From contig FOBR01000010.1 of assembly GCA_900109895.1 (NCBI GenBank), positions 62,001-126,000 of the forward strand: a stretch of DNA of 64,000 bases, written 5' to 3'. A program made the translations under genes and the position numbers. Below, in pieces: positions 60,543 through 64,000 of this stretch. The notes beneath the pieces were generated by a model. It made no database searches. It saw only the letters and a list, made by a program, of their open reading frames with translations, and was not told the origin of the DNA. Source of the DNA: a bacterium A37T11. GTDB lineage: Bacteria; Bacteroidota; Bacteroidia; Sphingobacteriales; Sphingobacteriaceae. The stretch's first letter is position 1. Every line of letters begins with the position of its first letter.

Positions 60543-63500
60543 TTATAAACCAATGGATAAACCCAGTGTAAATGTCCTGACCGGTAGATAGGTCCAGTCT
60601 GATACACCGCTAAATGATTGTTGGGGGTCGCTCCCTTTTCGTCCGCTGAATAAATAGGCATTGTCAATGTGCGCAAATAATTGTGCATTTGATAGCTTGG
60701 CCTTAGTAAGCAGGCTGGTGGGTAGCGTATAGTTCAAGCTGATGTTCTTGATGTTAAGGTAGCTGGCATCATACAAAAAGCGGGTTGACTCTCCGCTTTG
60801 GGTAGTAAGGGCGTTTTGCAGCCTCGGCACGTCTGTGACCTGCCCCGGTGTTTGCCACCGCTTCAGGATATCTGTATCCCAATGAATGCCATAGGTGCCA
60901 CTATGCATCAGCTGTGCATAATTGCCATCGTAAAAGTACCCTCCTTTTGAAAAGTTAAGCAAAAAGGAGAGCTCCCAATTTTTGTAGCGTAAGGTGTTTC
61001 GCAAGCCTCCGCTGAAATCGGGGATGGCACTACCCTGAAAGTAAAAACTTCCTTCATAAATGTTATTGGTAGTAACCCGTTGACCGGTAGCATTACCATT
61101 GGCGTCAATAACGTCTTTGTAATAGAGGGCATCGCCATTTTGAGGATCTACACCAGCATATTCCCGTAGATAAAACCGATACCGATCTTGCCCTTCAACT
61201 AATTTGTGCAGATTGTCTGGATCAACAATGCCATTTTCTCTGTTTTCTTCCGGCAACTTGGTGATTTTATTCTTGAAATGACTAAAGCTCAGGTCTACCC
61301 GCCAATCGAGCGATGTATGCCTGATCAGGTGATAGCCCAACATCAGGTCAATTCCGGTGTTGGTCATGGATCCGGCATTTTTGCTGATGGATGAAATGCC
61401 GGTAGATAGCGCCAGTGGTACACTGAATAACAGGTTTTTGGTGCTGCGTTTATACCATTCAATACTACCTTCAAAACGCTTTTTGAAAAGCGAAAAATCG
61501 ATTCCAGTATTGAAGGTGGCATTTTTTTCCCAGGTTAAGGTCTCGTTGGGCAGCGAAACGATCACTGCACCAGGGTTGCTGGCATTGTTCCAGCCTAATT
61601 CATAGAGGCTTTGCCAGGCGTAATAATTGGCCGTGTTATCTGCTTTTAGTAGTCCTTCGTTTCCCTGTTCACCGTAAGAGGCTTTTAACTTCAGCTCGTC
61701 TATCCAGGTAGAGCCTGCCAGAAAACGTTCTTGCGATAGTCGCCAGCCTCCTCCCACTGACCAAAAACTGCCCCATTGCGCATTGCCGGATGTTTCGTTT
61801 CCGGGGAAAAACCTGGAATTTCCGTCCCTGCGGAAGCTTCCGGAAAACAGATAACGGTCTTTAAAACTATAGTTGACCCGGCTAAAAAAGCCTTCAATTC
61901 GCAGACTTTGCACATACGAATTGGCACCCGTGATGTTGGCAGCAGAAGTAAGCTCGGAGGTGCCCGGAAACGGAAATCCCGCTTTTGTGGCAGAAACAAA
62001 GTTTTGTTTGAACTGGTAGTTTTCGTGACCTACCAGTGCGGTGATATGTTGCTGGCCCAGTTGGTTGTCATAGGTCAGCACCTGGTTAAAGGTGAAGGAT
62101 AACCGGCGGACACTTGATTTTACAGATTGCCCGCCAATGCTTGCTGCGTCACCGAATTGTGAGTTTTGATATTCTGTTTGATAACTATTAAAATAATTGC
62201 CTCCAAGACTGGTTTTAAACGTTAGATTTTTAATTATTTTAGCTTCTATAAAAGTATTGGCGTTTACATTGCCGTCTTGCGTATTGCGGTCGTCCAAGGC
62301 GAGCGATCCCAGTAGGTTTGCGTTGCTTCCATAGGGTCTTGCTCCGTATTGTCCAGGAACACCCCAGTCCAGCACCTTATCGCCGGTATTGGGATCTTTC
62401 AGGATGTTTCCGTTTTCATCCCGCTGCCAAATGGGATAGATAGGGCCTATTTGCCGTGAAAAATAGAACGGGTTGGTGGTGTAGGTGCCTCCGGAGGGTA
62501 CGTTTTTATCATCACCCAAAGCGCCATCAATGCCCAATCCGGCCGTTAACCAAGTCGATGGTTTGGTAGTTACGTTTACACGGCCCGTGTAACGTTTATA
62601 ACCGGAAAATTTGGCCAAGCCGGGTTCATTCAGATAGCCTAAAGATAGGTAATAACTCCCCGTTTGGCTACCGCCGGCCGCATTTATCTGATAGTCCTGG
62701 CGAAAAGGGGTTTGATAGAGTTCTTTTTGCCAGTCGTCATTCCATAATAAGGATGCATTTGGATTGAATTTGCCATTGGCCAGTACAACCTGATCATCCG
62801 CAACATTGGTGGAGTTGTAAATTAACCCTGGTATAAGTTCTTTAGAGGCTTGTTCATTGATGGCGTCGGTTAACAGGCTTAGGTCGCCCCCAACTATCCG
62901 GTTTCGGGTGGCTTCCCAAGCCAATTCATAATATTGCTGCTGTGACACCCGATCATATTCTGGAATGGCACGGTTTTGAAAACCCATGCGTACATTGGCA
63001 TTTAGTGTCGGTTTGCCGCCTGCAGATCCGGTTTTGGTGGTTACCATAATGACTCCATTTGCACCCCTGGAGCCATACAGTGCAGTAGCAGATGCATCTT
63101 TAAGTACGGTTATTGCGGCAATGTCGTCAGTAGAAAGTGAGACTAAGGAGCCGGCATAGGGCACACCATCGACTACATATAGCGGGCTGCTGCTGGCGCT
63201 ATAAGAACCTACACCCCGTATTTGGATTTGCGCGTCAGTGCCCGGATCGCCACCTCCATTGGTAGCCATCAGTCCGGGGACCAAACCATCCAGGGTACGG
63301 GTAAAAGATGTGACACGTTGATTAGCCAGGATATCGGAGCCAATGCTTGTTTCTGAGCCAACAAATGCCGTTTTCTTAACGGTTCCGTAAGGTAACTGGA
63401 CCAAAACTTCTTCCAGCTCGCTAGGGTCGGCTTGTAAAACTACGGACACAATTTCGGCTGCTGCCTTTACCCGTTGGGTTATATAGCCTACAAAGCTTAT

Positions 63501-63998
63501 TTCCAACAGGGCATCGACTGGCACATTTTCCAGGGTAAAGTTGCCGTTATGATCACTTTGAGTTTGCTGGGTGGTTCGTAACCCCGATGGGCTAAGTACG
63601 GCGATACTTGCGCCAGCTAAGGCATGGCCAATGCTGTCAACTACCCGCCCTTTTACCTGCAAAATGGCCCGGATGAACGGAGTTTCTGCTGGCCTTTCCA
63701 ATAAAATGTTTCTATCGACTAAGCGATAGGAAAGGGGCTGGCCTTTAAAAACAGTCTCTAGTAACAGGCTAAGCGGCACTTTCTCGGCTTGTAGCTGCAG
63801 CGATGGGCTGTTGCTCAATAGGTCAATATTTCCAAGCACCCGATAGCCAGTCTGTTCCCGGATGGCGTCAAATACCTGCAACAGGGAAAGGTTTTTACCT
63901 TTCAGCGTGACTGTTTGCGAATACGTATGGGCGCTGATTTGTAAAAATGCGCCAAACAAAAGCAGGGTGATAAGTTTCATTACCCTATAATAGTAAGT
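60543..63998 (-). CDS. SusC/RagA transporter with STN domain, locus 4 (5' end probably outside window)
   Basis: At least 1145 residues. The frame is still open at the window edge: the codons before the ATG at 63980 read YYYRV, like the FRV just before MKL in locus 3, so the true start is probably a few codons beyond the window. Domains: signal (MKLITLLLFGAFLQISAHTYSQ), STN (about 22-95), CarboxypepD_reg-like (VKGRVVDSIGHALAGASI), plug (LEEVLVQLPYGTVKK, LKDASATALYGSRGANGVI) and barrel ending LSIGL. The STN implies a FecI/FecR pair upstream, outside this window. Confidence 0.93.
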   Translation of the reverse strand, partial: TYYYRVMKLITLLLFGAFLQISAHTYSQTVTLKGKNLSLLQVFDAIREQTGYRVLGNIDLLSNSPSLQLQAEKVPLSLLLETVFKGQPLSYRLVDRNILLERPAETPFIRAILQVKGRVVDSIGHALAGASIAVLSPSGLRTTQQTQSDHNGNFTLENVPVDALLEISFVGYITQRVKAAAEIVSVVLQADPSELEEVLVQLPYGTVKKTAFVGSETSIGSDILANQRVTSFTRTLDGLVPGLMATNGGGDPGTDAQIQIRGVGSYSASSSPLYVVDGVPYAGSLVSLSTDDIAAITVLKDASATALYGSRGANGVIMVTTKTGSAGGKPTLNANVRMGFQNRAIPEYDRVSQQQYYELAWEATRNRIVGGDLSLLTDAINEQASKELIPGLIYNSTNVADDQVVLANGKFNPNASLLWNDDWQKELYQTPFRQDYQINAAGGSQTGSYYLSLGYLNEPGLAKFSGYKRYTGRVNVTTKPSTWLTAGLGIDGALGDDKNVPSGGTYTTNPFYFSRQIGPIYPIWQRDENGNILKDPNTGDKVLDWGVPGQYGARPYGSNANLLGSLALDDRNTQDGNVNANTFIEAKIIKNLTFKTSLGGNYFNSYQTEYQNSQFGDAASIGGQSVKSSVRRLSFTFNQVLTYDNQLGQQHITALVGHENYQFKQNFVSATKAGFPFPGTSELTSAANITGANSYVQSLRIEGFFSRVNYSFKDRYLFSGSFRRDGNSRFFPGNETSGNAQWGSFWSVGGGWRLSQERFLAGSTWIDELKLKASYGEQGNEGLLKADNTANYYAWQSLYELGWNNASNPGAVIVSLPNETLTWEKNATFNTGIDFSLFKKRFEGSIEWYKRSTKNLLFSVPLALSTGISSISKNAGSMTNTGIDLMLGYHLIRHTSLDWRVDLSFSHFKNKITKLPEENRENGIVDPDNLHKLVEGQDRYRFYLREYAGVDPQNGDALYYKDVIDANGNATGQRVTTNNIYEGSFYFQGSAIPDFSGGLRNTLRYKNWELSFLLNFSKGGYFYDGNYAQLMHSGTYGIHWDTDILKRWQTPGQVTDVPRLQNALTTQSGESTRFLYDASYLNIKNISLNYTLPTSLLTKAKLSNAQLFAHIDNAYLFSGRKGSDPQQSFSGVSDWTYLPVRTFTLGLSIGL

Positions 63999-64000
63999 TA

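Overview
The window looks like chromosomal DNA of a Bacteroidota bacterium, probably of the Sphingobacteriales (Pedobacter/Sphingobacterium/Olivibacter type). The signs are four SusC/SusD outer-membrane uptake loci, two FecI/FecR-type sigma/anti-sigma pairs, a 61-residue histone H1-like protein, mostly weak Shine-Dalgarno sites, and promoters of the Bacteroidota kind (TTG or TTTG, about 20 bases, then TAnnTTTG). Genus is inferred from gene content, not measured. No rRNA, tRNA or CRISPR array was seen.

Core region (1-23.2 kb). A division and cell-wall operon reads rightward: ftsW (cut by the window edge), murG, murC, ftsQ, ftsA, ftsZ, with overlapping or nearly touching genes. A small cluster of DnaA-box-like sites lies between ftsA and ftsZ. 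After strong terminators come the histone-like gene, an azurin lipoprotein paired with dihydrolipoyl dehydrogenase, a membrane phosphotransferase of the LtaS type, an envelope/glycosylation group (GT39-type glycosyltransferase, GtrA), the 2-oxoglutarate dehydrogenase genes sucB and sucA, a DASH-type cryptochrome/photolyase, a divergent NAD-binding protein, an FKBP-type lipoprotein and an HSL-type esterase.

Uptake locus 1 (23.4-33.5 kb, +): ECF sigma, FecR, SusC (with STN domain), SusD and a large exported glycoside hydrolase. It is the only one of the four with an obvious degradative enzyme.

Accessory strip A (33.6-36.6 kb): an autoregulated-looking Fic gene with paired palindromes, a broken toxin-antitoxin module (antitoxin and its operator intact, toxin reduced to a C-terminal scrap), an XRE regulator with its own inverted repeat, and an 80-bp duplicate of that regulator's 3' end.

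Uptake loci 2 and 3 (36.3-42.8 kb, +; 47.7-57.3 kb, -) are paralogous SusC-SusD-TlpA cassettes facing each other. Both carry an exported thioredoxin-like protein with a CxxC motif directly after SusD, and both have small exported proteins nearby. Locus 3 adds a frameshifted TlpA-type fragment and a protein with a DsbD-N-like domain, and is headed by FecI/FecR. They look like a redox-linked uptake system with an unknown ligand.

Accessory strip B (43.0-47.7 kb) lies between loci 2 and 3: an AraC regulator, a short unknown gene, two nearly identical 114-bp palindromic repeats that tightly bracket a truncated AAA-ATPase/nuclease gene, a higA antitoxin broken by a 7-bp tandem duplication, and a 22-bp direct repeat bounding the whole module. 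A full-length paralogue of the ATPase lies at 57.4-58.9 kb.

Uptake locus 4 (59.0-64.0 kb, -): SusD and SusC, running off the window edge.

The most interesting unannotated signal is shared by loci 1 and 3. At each FecR-SusC junction a strong intrinsic terminator faces against the operon, about 95 bases from an antisense TAnnTTTG box placed at the susC start codon. This predicts a roughly 95-nt antisense RNA over each susC leader.
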